From NCBI GenBank assembly GCA_025454875.1, contig JALONP010000001.1, positions 1 through 64,000 of the forward strand: 64,000 nucleotides of DNA. The letters run 5' to 3'. This document shows positions 35,603-44,796 of this stretch, one piece after another. The translations under genes were made by a program, and so were the position numbers. The notes under the pieces were generated by a model that searched no databases, was not told the origin of the DNA, and saw nothing but the letters and a program-made list of their open reading frames with translations. Every line of letters starts with the position of its first letter. Positions within the stretch are counted from its first letter, which is position 1. The stretch is from Bacteroidia bacterium (GTDB lineage: Bacteria > Bacteroidota > Bacteroidia > UKL13-3).

Positions 35603-37357
35603 ATGAAAACCAAAGTAATTAGCATATTGCTTACGGCAGTTTTTGCATATGCGAATGTCAGAGGGCAAGATTTTCAATTTGCTAAACGTGTGTCAGGTAA
35701 TCAACCTGCGGTTTTCCCTTTAGGAAACAATTATGTATTAGTTAACATCTTCAATGATTCATGTCAATTTGATACTATGCCCGTTGCTTACAAGGGAATA
35801 GGTGAGTTTAGCATAAATTCCCAAGTTACTGTTTTTACAAAACAAGGTGCAATATTGTCCCACTTTACTTTAAATGGGGTAACTTCTTTTCCTGATGGTT
35901 TGGCAATAGGGCAGCAAGTTTTGAACGATAGCGAATGGGTTATGGGTACAAGTATGAATGTGCCTATTTACAGTAATGGCTTGTTGCAAGTAGACTCTGT
36001 AACAAACTCGAATGAACTAATTGCCTTTTCAAAAAGATTGGTCGCAGTTTCTGTTAGTGGCAGTGTAAGATTATTAATAGATTTGCCTGTTAATTCAACT
36101 GGCGCTATTTCAACTGTACCTATCACACAGTCAAACAAAAACAATCGCCCTTTTTCGTATTGCGTAGATACTAGCACACAACGTTTGTACGCCTTGTTTA
36201 ACTGTGCTTATCCAATAGATAGCCAATTAATCAATCCTCAAAATTTTGAAAAAGACAAGGCAATTGTACTCCAAATCAATTTAGCCACAAAAGCAATCAC
36301 AAACAGTTGGAAATTACCAGTTGAGTTTGATAGAATGACTGTTGTTGGAGGTAAATTAATCCTAGCTGGTAGAAGTCTCCAATTAAACCATGAATTTACA
36401 ATACAGAATCAAACCTATACCCGTGATAGTTTAAATGATGAACTCACAAGCGATTTGGTTTGGGGAGCATTTAACCCAAGCACAAGTTCATGGGATTGGC
36501 ATCACCACTATAAGTTAAAAATGAAAGACAAGTCAAATAGTGGATATTTTACATTAGCCAATACATCAAATAGGCTAGCCATTGTATGCTGGTATAATGA
36601 TACCATAACAGTAAATGGTACACTATATGGAGAGGCAATTCCCTTTTTGATTAAGCCTCATTTTGCCATGATAAGTACCAATGTTAACGGAGGAGAAGTA
36701 TGGGTGAATACGTTTGACGCAATTACAAACTTGACAGATTTTTATAGCAAAGGCAGTGATTTTTGTTTAAATTTTTATGTGTATGATCAAGTTGCGTATA
36801 TGAATGACCAACTATTGCCTAAAACAAGAATTGGTGAAAACTATATTAAAGTGGCTGGTCAAACAGGGGCTTTAAAGGGAAGTTTTAATTATGCATTTAT
36901 CCCGAATTGGGAACGTAAAATCGATGGGATAGATATAACAGAAGATAGCATTCAATTTGCCATTGTATCTTTATTTGGTTTACCCAATGATACACTTGTA
37001 TTGCTTGATAAGCCATATTATTTAAAAGATCCACTTGCTTTATGGAGCGAATACGTATTGGTTGCCTTTAAGGCTACTTCACAATCGTTTCCAACCCAAA
37101 TGCACGAGCGGGCATTTATAGAACACAGACCCGTAAAAGCATATCCCAACCCGGTAACCAACCAATTGTATTTGCACGGTTTTGCCGATGAGCAAGAGTC
37201 GATTATCACAGTGGTAAATGTACAGGGCAGAGTGGTATTGGAACGCACGCAACCTTTTGGCCAAGCCATTAATACAAGCACTTGGGAAAAGGGTTTGTAT
37301 TTGGTAATGGTACAAACTGGCCCCAATAGGCAAGTGTGTAGGGTAATGAAAGAATAA
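35603..37357 (+). CDS. T9SS-exported protein of unknown function
   Basis: The 584-residue protein has a signal peptide (MKTKVISILLTAVFAYANVRGQ). The long mature region of repeating beta-strand segments (VVGGKLILAGRSL, NTSNRLAIVCWYNDTITVNGT, KIDGIDITEDSIQFAIVSLF) has no recognised catalytic motif. The C-terminal 80 residues are a clear type A sorting domain (KAYPNPVTNQLYLHGF ... VVNVQGRVVLERTQPF ... WEKGLYLVMVQ). It follows the cysteine-rich gene by 23 bp, so the two may be co-transcribed, and ends 16 bp before the second GC-rich palindrome. Confidence 0.87.
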   Translation: MKTKVISILLTAVFAYANVRGQDFQFAKRVSGNQPAVFPLGNNYVLVNIFNDSCQFDTMPVAYKGIGEFSINSQVTVFTKQGAILSHFTLNGVTSFPDGLAIGQQVLNDSEWVMGTSMNVPIYSNGLLQVDSVTNSNELIAFSKRLVAVSVSGSVRLLIDLPVNSTGAISTVPITQSNKNNRPFSYCVDTSTQRLYALFNCAYPIDSQLINPQNFEKDKAIVLQINLATKAITNSWKLPVEFDRMTVVGGKLILAGRSLQLNHEFTIQNQTYTRDSLNDELTSDLVWGAFNPSTSSWDWHHHYKLKMKDKSNSGYFTLANTSNRLAIVCWYNDTITVNGTLYGEAIPFLIKPHFAMISTNVNGGEVWVNTFDAITNLTDFYSKGSDFCLNFYVYDQVAYMNDQLLPKTRIGENYIKVAGQTGALKGSFNYAFIPNWERKIDGIDITEDSIQFAIVSLFGLPNDTLVLLDKPYYLKDPLALWSEYVLVAFKATSQSFPTQMHERAFIEHRPVKAYPNPVTNQLYLHGFADEQESIITVVNVQGRVVLERTQPFGQAINTSTWEKGLYLVMVQTGPNRQVCRVMKE

Positions 37358-37373
37358 ACGGTTTAGTCACATC

Positions 37374-37403
37374 CCCGCTGCGGCAAAACATTGCCGCAGC
37401 GGG
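37374..37403. repeat. GC-rich perfect palindrome, copy 2
   Basis: It is identical over 30 bp to 34416-34445 and lies 16 bp after the stop of the T9SS gene. The two copies enclose the DUF3830, cysteine-rich and T9SS genes. Confidence 0.85.
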
Positions 37404-37411
37404 ATAACGCA

Positions 37412-37448
37412 AAAGCACGCTTTGCTTCGCTGAAGCTACGCGAAAGCA
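37412..37448. repeat. Nested hairpin element
   Basis: GCTTT-G-CTTC-GCT-GAAG-CTACGCG-AAAGC forms a nested stem just downstream of the palindrome copy. Its reverse complement contains CTTCAGCGAAG, similar to the start of the 80-bp repeat, but no longer match is visible. Confidence 0.4.
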
Positions 37449-37500
37449 AGCCCCAAATGGACTTTTATTTGGCCAGTAAAAAAATGTATGTTTGCCACGC

Positions 37501-37803
37501 ATGCAGCTTATTGAATTTACCGAAAACGCTTTATTGGCTATTGCCAAATACCGACAAACCTTGCAAATACCTAACGATGCCTGCTTGAGGGTTGGTATCA
37601 GGCAAAAAAATGAGACCAACAAACGCTTGCTTATTGGGTTTGATACCAAAACCGATAAAGACAAACAAGCCACGGTTCAAGGCATCGAAGTATTGTACCA
37701 TCCTGGCGAAGTTTTCTTTTTTGCTGGAATGGTGATTGATTATATTGAAGAAGCCGACCGCAAAGGATTTGCGTTTGTTGAAAAAAAAGCAGTTGGAGTT
37801 TGA
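37501..37803 (+). CDS. IscA/HesB-fold protein lacking cysteine ligands
   Basis: The 100-residue protein follows the IscA fold: FTENALLAIAKYR, CLRVGIR, LLIGFDTKTDKDKQATVQGIEVLYHPGEVFFFAGMVIDYIEEADRKGFAFV. In IscA the fold carries one Cys in the CSGF loop and a C-terminal CGCG; here the loop reads RQKNETNKR and the protein ends before CGCG. Only Cys28 or so remains, at a different position. It therefore probably cannot bind Fe-S as IscA does. The ATG at 37501 is chosen. It is 49 bp upstream of a permease gene. Confidence 0.72.
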   Translation: MQLIEFTENALLAIAKYRQTLQIPNDACLRVGIRQKNETNKRLLIGFDTKTDKDKQATVQGIEVLYHPGEVFFFAGMVIDYIEEADRKGFAFVEKKAVGV

Positions 37804-37834
37804 TGAACGGTAGCGCAAGCCAACCGAATCTGTT

Positions 37835-37842
37835 TACCTTCG
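37835..37842 (+). promoter_or_regulatory. Minus-7-like element upstream of the permease gene
   Basis: TACCTTCG matches the TANNTTCG variant that also occurs before the M36 peptidase gene, 10 bp before the ATG at 37853. No TTTG is placed at the usual distance. Confidence 0.25.
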
Positions 37843-37852
37843 TTATACCAAT

Positions 37853-39085
37853 ATGACTTTTGCCGAAAACTTGCAAATTGCCTTGGGCTCAATTGCTGCC
37901 AATAAAATGCGCGCTGTTATTACTGCGCTCATTATTTCCATTGGCATTATGGCATTGGTAGGCATTTTAACAGCTATTGATGGCATTAAATCATCCATCA
38001 ACTCAAGTTTTTCAAACGTAGGAGCCAATACATTTAATATTAAAAACCGGTCGAGTTCAATCCAATTTGGCACCAAAGGCAAAGCGCCTAAAAAGTACCA
38101 AAATATTACGCGCCAGGATGCGTATCGGTTTAAAGAAGAATACCAGTACCCATCTACTACATCGGTGTCGGTGAATGCATCGTTTGCTAGTACGGTTAAG
38201 TTTGGTGCCATTAAAACAGAGCCCAATGTGATGGTAATGGGTGGCGATGAAAACTATTTAAAAGTAGCAGGTTACGATTTAAAATCGGGGCGTAATTTTG
38301 GTTCTAATGAAATACAAGGTGCTTCGAATGTTGCCATTATTGGAAAGGAAATAGCCGATAAGTTGTTTAAGAAAAAGCAACCTTTAGGCGAAAGCATTTA
38401 TGTGGGTTCGGCTAAATACAGGGTAGTAGGCGTGCTGAGTGAAAAGGGTTCTGCTATGGGATTTGGTGGCGACCGCATTGTGGTGGTGCCAATTGAAAAT
38501 GCACGGCAAGTGTTTGCTCGACCCAATATGAGTTATGTGATTACTGTTGCTGTAACCGATGTGCCTGAGTTGGAAGCGGCCGTTGCCGAAGCAGAAGCGG
38601 TATTTAGAAGGGTGCGTAAGCTGCCAGCAAGTAGTGCCAATAATTTTGAAATAATGAAAGCAGATAATATTGCCAAAGAAATTATCGGCATGTTATCATA
38701 TGCTACCATTGCGGCAACCGTGATTGGCTTTATTACGTTATTAGGTGCTGCAGTTGGGTTAATGAATATCATGTTGGTTTCTGTAACAGAGCGCACACGC
38801 GAAATTGGTATTCGCAAATCCATTGGAGCAACGGCATCGGTTATAAGAAGACAGTTTTTGCTCGAAGCAATTGCCATTTGCCAAATTGGTGGCATTGGGG
38901 GTGTAATCTTGGGTATTGCCATTGGCAATGCAGTTTCGTTATTGCTTAATGGTGGCTTCATTATTCCATGGCTTTGGATGATAGCCGGTTTGGTGCTTTG
39001 CCTTTGCGTGGGGTTGGCTTCGGGTTTGTATCCTGCTATTAAAGCATCACGCCTGGATCCGATAGAGGCATTGCGCTACGAATAA
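37853..39085 (+). CDS. MacB/FtsX-type ABC transporter permease
   Basis: The 410-residue protein has an N-terminal helix (about residues 18-40, VITALIISIGIMALVGILTA), a MacB-like periplasmic domain (YQNITRQDAYRFKEEYQ, VMVMGGDENYLKVAGYDLKSGRNF, IGKEIADKLF) and three C-terminal FtsX helices (about 282-400). The linking segment SVTERTREIGIRKSIGAT is the family hallmark. No ATPase or membrane-fusion gene is adjacent, so its partner lies elsewhere. Confidence 0.93.
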   Translation: MTFAENLQIALGSIAANKMRAVITALIISIGIMALVGILTAIDGIKSSINSSFSNVGANTFNIKNRSSSIQFGTKGKAPKKYQNITRQDAYRFKEEYQYPSTTSVSVNASFASTVKFGAIKTEPNVMVMGGDENYLKVAGYDLKSGRNFGSNEIQGASNVAIIGKEIADKLFKKKQPLGESIYVGSAKYRVVGVLSEKGSAMGFGGDRIVVVPIENARQVFARPNMSYVITVAVTDVPELEAAVAEAEAVFRRVRKLPASSANNFEIMKADNIAKEIIGMLSYATIAATVIGFITLLGAAVGLMNIMLVSVTERTREIGIRKSIGATASVIRRQFLLEAIAICQIGGIGGVILGIAIGNAVSLLLNGGFIIPWLWMIAGLVLCLCVGLASGLYPAIKASRLDPIEALRYE

Positions 39086-39101
39086 ATTAATACCGCCACT
39101 C

Positions 39102-39134
39102 TTTGCAAAAGCCACACAACTTGTATTAGTTTTG
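39102..39134 (+). promoter_or_regulatory. Bacteroidota-type promoter candidate for pyrC
   Basis: TTTG (39102-39105), 21-bp spacer, TAGTTTTG (39127-39134) matches TTTG/TANNTTTG. The pyrC ATG is 22 bp downstream of the minus-7 element. Confidence 0.5.
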
Positions 39135-39156
39135 GCCAAATATTATTAAACATACA

Positions 39157-40494
39157 ATGGCAACGGTAGTTATTCGGAATGCACAGGTTGTAAATGAAGG
39201 GAAGGTTTTTTACGCAGACTTATTCATCAAAAACGGATTTATTGAAAAAATAGATACCAATGGTATTTCAATGCCAGCCGATACGGTGATTGATGCTACA
39301 GGTTTGCATTTAATGCCAGGTGTAATTGACGACCAAGTGCATTTTAGGGAGCCCGGGCTTACACACAAAGGCGAAATAAACACCGAAGCAAAAGCTGCTG
39401 TAGCAGGTGGAATGACCTCGTATATGGAAATGCCCAATACGTCACCAAGTGCAGTAACCATTGAGTTACTTGAGCAAAAATACGCCAGGGCTGCTCAGTG
39501 CTCGTTAGCCAATTACTCTTTTTACATGGGTACAACCAACAACAATTTACAAGAGTTGTTAAAGGTAAACGAACGCACCATGTGTGGGGTTAAAATATTT
39601 ATGGGGTCGAGTACAGGAGATATGCTGGTAGATGACCCGAAGGCGCTGGAGGCTATATTTAGAGAGGTAAAAACAATTATTACCACCCATTGTGAAGACG
39701 ACCCAATGGTGAAACAAACGCAAGCAGCATACAAACAAACCTATGGCGAAAATATGGATGCCTCTTACCACCATTTAATTCGGAGTCGTGAGGCTTGTTA
39801 TAAATCTTCTTCCTACGCGGTATCGTTGGCTAAGCAATTTGGCTCGCGTTTGCATATCCTTCATATAAGCACAGCCGAAGAGTTGGCCTTATTTACCAAC
39901 GATATTCCGCTTTCACAAAAACGTATCACTGCTGAAGCTTGCATACACCATTTGTGGTTCACCAACGAAGATTACCCAACAAAAGGAAACTATATTAAAT
40001 GGAACCCCGCAGTAAAGTTGGCAAGCGATAGGCAAGCCATTTTTGATGCGGTGCTTGATGGGCGCATAGATGTTGTAGCAACAGACCACGCTCCACATAC
40101 CATTGCCGAGAAGGAACAACCTTATTTAAGCGCACCATCGGGTGGCCCTTTGGTTCAGCATTCACTTAATGCCATGTTGGAGTTTTACCACCAAGGTAAA
40201 ATATCGTTGCCACAAATAGCGCAGAAAATGAGCCACAATGTGGCCGAAATGTTTGAAATAGACAGGCGCGGTTTTATCCGTGAAGGATACTACGCTGATC
40301 TGGTATTGGTTGATTTGAACAAAGCATTTACCGTTACACCCGAATCGTTGCTTTACAAATGCAAATGGAGTCCATTTACTGGAACCACGTTCCATTCGGT
40401 TATTACGCATACCTTGGTAAATGGCCATGTAGCCTACCAAAATGGGGTATTCAACGAGAGCCAGTTAGGCATGCGCATGCTATTTAACCGATAA
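39157..40494 (+). CDS. pyrC: Dihydroorotase
   Basis: The 445-residue amidohydrolase has DDQVHFREPGLTHKGE (metal-binding HxR variant of the DxHxHxR motif), MPNTSPS, VKIFMGSSTGDM (the carboxylated Lys), HILHIS, and VATDHAPHTIAEK. It closes carbamoyl-aspartate to dihydroorotate in pyrimidine synthesis. The first metal motif reads DQVHFRE, with Val between Gln and His, so only one of the two usual His residues is present; this form is common in bacteroidotal class I enzymes. It is monocistronic, with its own promoter-like site. Confidence 0.93.
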   Translation: MATVVIRNAQVVNEGKVFYADLFIKNGFIEKIDTNGISMPADTVIDATGLHLMPGVIDDQVHFREPGLTHKGEINTEAKAAVAGGMTSYMEMPNTSPSAVTIELLEQKYARAAQCSLANYSFYMGTTNNNLQELLKVNERTMCGVKIFMGSSTGDMLVDDPKALEAIFREVKTIITTHCEDDPMVKQTQAAYKQTYGENMDASYHHLIRSREACYKSSSYAVSLAKQFGSRLHILHISTAEELALFTNDIPLSQKRITAEACIHHLWFTNEDYPTKGNYIKWNPAVKLASDRQAIFDAVLDGRIDVVATDHAPHTIAEKEQPYLSAPSGGPLVQHSLNAMLEFYHQGKISLPQIAQKMSHNVAEMFEIDRRGFIREGYYADLVLVDLNKAFTVTPESLLYKCKWSPFTGTTFHSVITHTLVNGHVAYQNGVFNESQLGMRMLFNR

Positions 40495-40597
40495 TCCACA
40501 GAGGGGTCTTCTGTCAAACTTTTGCGATTAGTTTACGTTAAGGTATTGTAAACACTATCATTGGAAGCGTTATCCCCATTGGCTGGGTTTCGGGATG

Positions 40598-40627
40598 TTT
40601 GTAAATTCAAAATAACCCTTACCTTCG
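40598..40627 (+). promoter_or_regulatory. Bacteroidota-type promoter candidate for the M36 peptidase
   Basis: TTTG (40598-40601), 18-bp spacer, TACCTTCG (40620-40627), 21 bp before the ATG at 40649. The minus-7 differs from TANNTTTG at one position. Confidence 0.45.
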
Positions 40628-40648
40628 ATAGATTAACGACATAAACGT

Positions 40649-43246
40649 ATGAAAAAAACAGGTTTACTTTTTTTATTCCTTGCCAACTTAACAATGGCAT
40701 TTAGCCAAATTACGGATGCAGAATTAAAAGCTCAATTGCTGATTCGAGATCCCAAATTAACCACAGCTGATTTAGAAGGATTAAAAGTAATCAGTTCTTA
40801 TACCTCAAAACACAATGGTGTGCGCCATGTGTATTTTATGCAGTATGTAAATGGTATCCCAGTGTTTAATTCAGTTTCGGCTTTGCACTTTTCAAAACAA
40901 GGCAAAGTGGTTGCACACTCAAACCAATTTGTAGCCGAGGCTAAAACAATCACAAATGCGGCACAACCAACTATTGGCTCTGCAGCAGCATTGGCGGCAG
41001 TTGGAAGCGAAGCACAAATGAATGTGATGCCAGCAATGCAAAAGGCAGATTTACCGCTTACTGCAGGCAATATGATGAAGATAATGGAACAATCCGTTTC
41101 GACCGAGCCTATTGTAATGCAATTGGCATATGAGCGTGAAGCATCAGCACTAACACTTGTTTACATGGTTGAAATTTACAACCCAACCACCCATGATTGG
41201 TGGAACATGCGTATCAATGCTTTAAATGGGAAACTGGTTTCAAAAAACAATTACACAGTGCATTGCAACGTGGCACACGGAATGTTTGGTCGCGAAAATG
41301 AAAGCACAGAGGCACAAATTGTAGCTGCACAAGAAAGTACCTCCGCATTTGGAAAATCGAGTGGAACAGGAACATACCATGTATATCCATTTCCTGCCGA
41401 GAGCCCTAACCACGGACCACGTGTAATGGTTAGCAACGCTGCAGATGACCTTGCATCGCCATATGGCTGGCATGATACAAATGCGGTTGTGGGACCTGAT
41501 TTTTTTACCACCAAAGGCAATAACGTATATGCTGATGAAGATACCTTAGCTAATAATGGCAATGGTTACAGCCCTGATGGAGGAGACAGTTTAGTCTTTG
41601 ATTTTCCGATGGATTCTACATGGATGAATCCGCAATCGTATTTAGATGCTTCGATTACCCAATTGTTTTATGCCAATAACGTGTTGCATGATGTATTGTA
41701 CCATTATGGTTTTGATGAGGAATCGGGTAATTTTCAAAACAATAATTATGGTAAGGGCGGTGTAGGAAGCGATGAGGTGCAAGCCGAAGCCCAAGATGGA
41801 AGTGGTACCAGCAACGCCAATTTCTCAACTCCAAATGATGGAAGTAGCGGTCGTATGCAAATGTTTTTATGGCCAGTAAATGGTGCTGCCGCACAATCAA
41901 ATAATCTACGTGTGTTGGCTCCAGCATCTATTTTAGGATTGTATTTATCACCTATTTCTCAGTTTGGCCCAAGACAATTTGATACAATAGAAGCGGAAGG
42001 GGTAATTGTATCGGATGGTACATTTGCTGATTCGTTGGGCTGCCAACCGATTGTGAATGGAGCCGAACTTGCAGGTAAAATCGCAATCATTTACCGTGGT
42101 ACCTGCGGATTTACCCAAAAGGTATTGAATGCACAAAATGCAGGAGCTGTAGCTGCAATCGTCATTACCAACAATAGCCAAGCAGCTATTGCAATGACTG
42201 GTTCTAACCCTGCAATTACAATCCCATCAGTAATGATTAGCCGCGCAGATGGGGCGAGGTTACGCGCACGCATAGATGCGGGCGATACATTGCGATTGCG
42301 TTTAACAGGAGTGCCAAAAGTAAAAGCCTATGATAGCGATTTTGACAATGGAGTAATTGCGCACGAGTATGGACACGGACTCTCGAACAGGTTAACAGGC
42401 GGACCAACAGCAAGCAGTTGTTTGGCAAACGGTGAACAGGCAGGTGAGGGTTGGAGCGATTTTCTTTCGTTGGTATTTACAGCTAAACCTAGTGACAGTG
42501 CAAACTTGGGTCGAGGTATTGGAACTTTTGTATTTAACCAATCAACCAGCGGATTGGGAATACGTGAATACCGCTACACACGCAATATGACGGCTAACCC
42601 AATGACGTATGATTATATTAAAAACAACCAAGGTGTACATTATGTGGGTACCGTTTGGTGCAGCATGTTGTGGGATATGTATTGGAATTTGGTTGATAAA
42701 TATGGTTTTGATCCAGATTTGTATAATGGAAAAGGCGGAAACAATATTGCGTTACAATTGGTGGTTGACGGATTAAAATTGCAAACTTGCAGCCCTGGTT
42801 TTGTGGACGCACGTAATGCGATTTTGCAAGCGGATTCAATTAACAATGGAGGAGCAAACAGCGATTTGATTTGGCGTACATTTGCCCGCAGAGGTTTGGG
42901 CTACAGTGCCAATCAGGGTTCAAACATGTCGGTTACCGATGGAGTTCAGGCGTTTGATTTGCCACCGGCTACTGTTGGCTTAAGCGAGAATGATTTGAGC
43001 GCTTATATTCAGTTGCAGCCAAACCCTTCGCAAGGAGCAGTTCGCTTGGTTGTACCGGGTCAGTTAACAGAAGCCAATGTAGTGATTACCGATATGGCTG
43101 GCAAAGTTGTATTTCAGCAACAATTGCGTGCCGATTTAAACCACCATATGCATTTGGATTTAAGCAACGAACCTAATGGCATCTATTTTGTGAATCTGCA
43201 AAAAGGAGCCACTGTCTTCAATGCAAAAGTGGTGTTAGCGCGTTAA
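40649..43246 (+). CDS. Fungalysin-like M36 metallopeptidase with PA domain and T9SS sorting domain
   Basis: The 865-residue protein has a signal peptide (MKKTGLLFLFLANLTMAFSQ), an FTP propeptide (about residues 50-190), and an M36 catalytic domain that is interrupted by a PA domain (about residues 450-545; LAGKIAIIYRGTCGFTQKV). The zinc motif HEYGHGLSNRLTGG begins at residue 572 and the third-ligand Glu lies in GEGWSDF. The C-terminal domain (IQLQPNPSQGAVRLVV ... PNGIYFVNLQ) is a type A sorting domain. It is a second secreted gluzincin in the window, of a different family from that at 23915. Confidence 0.94.
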   Translation: MKKTGLLFLFLANLTMAFSQITDAELKAQLLIRDPKLTTADLEGLKVISSYTSKHNGVRHVYFMQYVNGIPVFNSVSALHFSKQGKVVAHSNQFVAEAKTITNAAQPTIGSAAALAAVGSEAQMNVMPAMQKADLPLTAGNMMKIMEQSVSTEPIVMQLAYEREASALTLVYMVEIYNPTTHDWWNMRINALNGKLVSKNNYTVHCNVAHGMFGRENESTEAQIVAAQESTSAFGKSSGTGTYHVYPFPAESPNHGPRVMVSNAADDLASPYGWHDTNAVVGPDFFTTKGNNVYADEDTLANNGNGYSPDGGDSLVFDFPMDSTWMNPQSYLDASITQLFYANNVLHDVLYHYGFDEESGNFQNNNYGKGGVGSDEVQAEAQDGSGTSNANFSTPNDGSSGRMQMFLWPVNGAAAQSNNLRVLAPASILGLYLSPISQFGPRQFDTIEAEGVIVSDGTFADSLGCQPIVNGAELAGKIAIIYRGTCGFTQKVLNAQNAGAVAAIVITNNSQAAIAMTGSNPAITIPSVMISRADGARLRARIDAGDTLRLRLTGVPKVKAYDSDFDNGVIAHEYGHGLSNRLTGGPTASSCLANGEQAGEGWSDFLSLVFTAKPSDSANLGRGIGTFVFNQSTSGLGIREYRYTRNMTANPMTYDYIKNNQGVHYVGTVWCSMLWDMYWNLVDKYGFDPDLYNGKGGNNIALQLVVDGLKLQTCSPGFVDARNAILQADSINNGGANSDLIWRTFARRGLGYSANQGSNMSVTDGVQAFDLPPATVGLSENDLSAYIQLQPNPSQGAVRLVVPGQLTEANVVITDMAGKVVFQQQLRADLNHHMHLDLSNEPNGIYFVNLQKGATVFNAKVVLAR

Positions 43247-43269
43247 GCTTATTAGAACAAGAATAATAG

Positions 43270-43299
43270 ACAGCCACGAATACACTTCGTGGCTGTTTT
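43270..43299 (+). terminator. Intrinsic terminator after the M36 peptidase gene
   Basis: ACAGCCACGAA, loop TACAC, TTCGTGGCTGT gives an 11-bp perfect stem (43270-43296), followed by TTTTGG, 24 bp after the stop codon. Confidence 0.8.
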
Positions 43300-43400
43300 G
43301 GTTTAGATACCCCACAAACTGTGTATAACTTGTGTTTAATCACAAAGGCTGTGCTGCTATTTTCGCTACCAATCAAGTGAAGCTCTAATTACCTTTTTGC

Positions 43401-44522
43401 ATGAAATTTATTGTTAATAGTACTACATTATTAAAGCACCTTTCCATGATTGATGGAGTAGTGGTGTCGAAACCGATTATCCCTATTTTGAATAATTTTT
43501 TATTCGATATTAAAGATGGGGAGCTGAAAATTTCTGCTACAGATTTGGAAACCACCATGACAACAAGCATTAAGGTGGATGCAAAAGAAGACTTGGCAAT
43601 TGCCATTCCTTCAAGAACCACACTTGATTTGTTGAAAAGCCTACCCGATCAACCGTTGGCTTTTTCAGTGAATCTTGAAAAGGGTGCTGTTGAAATTAAG
43701 TACGATGCAGGTAGGTTTAAACTAACAGCACAAAAAGGAGACGAGTTTCCAAAGAATCCGGGTGTAGATGGAGGTCAAAAATTCACCATTCCTGCCAAGG
43801 TATTGCAAAAAGCCATCACCAAAACGGTGTTTGCAACAAGCAGCGATGAATTACGTTTGAACTTAACGGGCGTATTGGTTCAGCTTTCAGCAAACGATAT
43901 TACGTTCGTTGCAACAGATGCCAATAGGCTTGTTCGCTTTAACCGCAGCGATATTAAACCAGGTGTTGAGGATTCATTTATTTTGCCTAAAAAAGCACTC
44001 AACTTATTAAAGGCATCATTGCCAAATGATGATACCGAAGTTACGATCGACTTCAACAAATCGAATGCGCATTTTATGTTCGGTGATGTAACGTTGGTAT
44101 GCCGTTTGATTGATGAAAAATATCCTGATTACAAAGCAGTAATTCCACAAGATAATCCGAACAAGTTGCTAATGGACCGCAATGAGTTTGCCATGTCTGT
44201 TAAGCGTGTTTCAATTACTTCGAACAAAACAACACACCAAATACGTTTGAAACTTGCAGGGAGTGAGTTAACCATTTCTGCTGAGGATATTGATTTCGAA
44301 AACGAAGCGCAAGAAAAGCTCAAGTGCCAGTATGAGGGAGAAGATTTGGAAATAGGTTTTAACTCTAAGTATTTGGCTGAAATGATTGGTGCTGTTGATG
44401 GTACAGAGGTGCGTTTGGAAATGTCACAGCCTAACCGTGCTGGGGTATTATTGCCTGCTGTTGCCGAAGAGAATGAACATATATTAATGTTGGTGATGCC
44501 AATGATGCTCAACAGTTATTAA
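43401..44522 (+). CDS. dnaN: DNA polymerase III subunit beta (sliding clamp)
   Basis: The 373-residue protein has the three-domain clamp layout starting MKFIVNSTTLLKHLSMIDGVV and ending HILMLVMPMMLNSY, whose terminal M-P-M-hydrophobic segment lines the binding pocket. Segments TRLVRF-like (DANRLVRFNRSDI) and ISAEDIDFENEAQE are conserved. It tethers the replicative polymerase. dnaA is not adjacent, as is usual in Bacteroidota; the following genes are the topoisomerase IV pair. A GC-rich hairpin follows its stop. Confidence 0.96.
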   Translation: MKFIVNSTTLLKHLSMIDGVVVSKPIIPILNNFLFDIKDGELKISATDLETTMTTSIKVDAKEDLAIAIPSRTTLDLLKSLPDQPLAFSVNLEKGAVEIKYDAGRFKLTAQKGDEFPKNPGVDGGQKFTIPAKVLQKAITKTVFATSSDELRLNLTGVLVQLSANDITFVATDANRLVRFNRSDIKPGVEDSFILPKKALNLLKASLPNDDTEVTIDFNKSNAHFMFGDVTLVCRLIDEKYPDYKAVIPQDNPNKLLMDRNEFAMSVKRVSITSNKTTHQIRLKLAGSELTISAEDIDFENEAQEKLKCQYEGEDLEIGFNSKYLAEMIGAVDGTEVRLEMSQPNRAGVLLPAVAEENEHILMLVMPMMLNSY

Positions 44523-44538
44523 CTGTCGTAGTTAGATA

Positions 44539-44577
44539 AAGAACGCGCGCGCCGGCGTTGCCGGCGCGCGCGTTCTT
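44539..44577 (+). terminator. Very GC-rich perfect hairpin after dnaN
   Basis: AAGAACGCGCGCGCCGGC (44539-44556), loop GTT, and its exact reverse complement (44560-44577) make an 18-bp stem that is CG alternation over most of its length, then ATTTATCG. It sits 17 bp past the dnaN stop. I read it as a strong terminator, though the U-tract is imperfect; the GC-rich stem contrasts sharply with its AT-rich surroundings. Confidence 0.75.
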
Positions 44578-44796
44578 ATTTATCGAATATGGTTTAAAAG
44601 ATATAAATGTGCGTGTTACGGTTGCATAAAGATGTCTCGTTGTTTTGCTTTAGCAGATACAAATTGGATACTTGATAACCGTACTTAAAATATATCCACA
44701 AACCTGCTGCAATCTGTGGATTATGCACCAGTCAGAATGGGTAATTTGCAGGCTTGAATCAATGCATTTATTGGTTTAACAATTGATACGTGTTTT

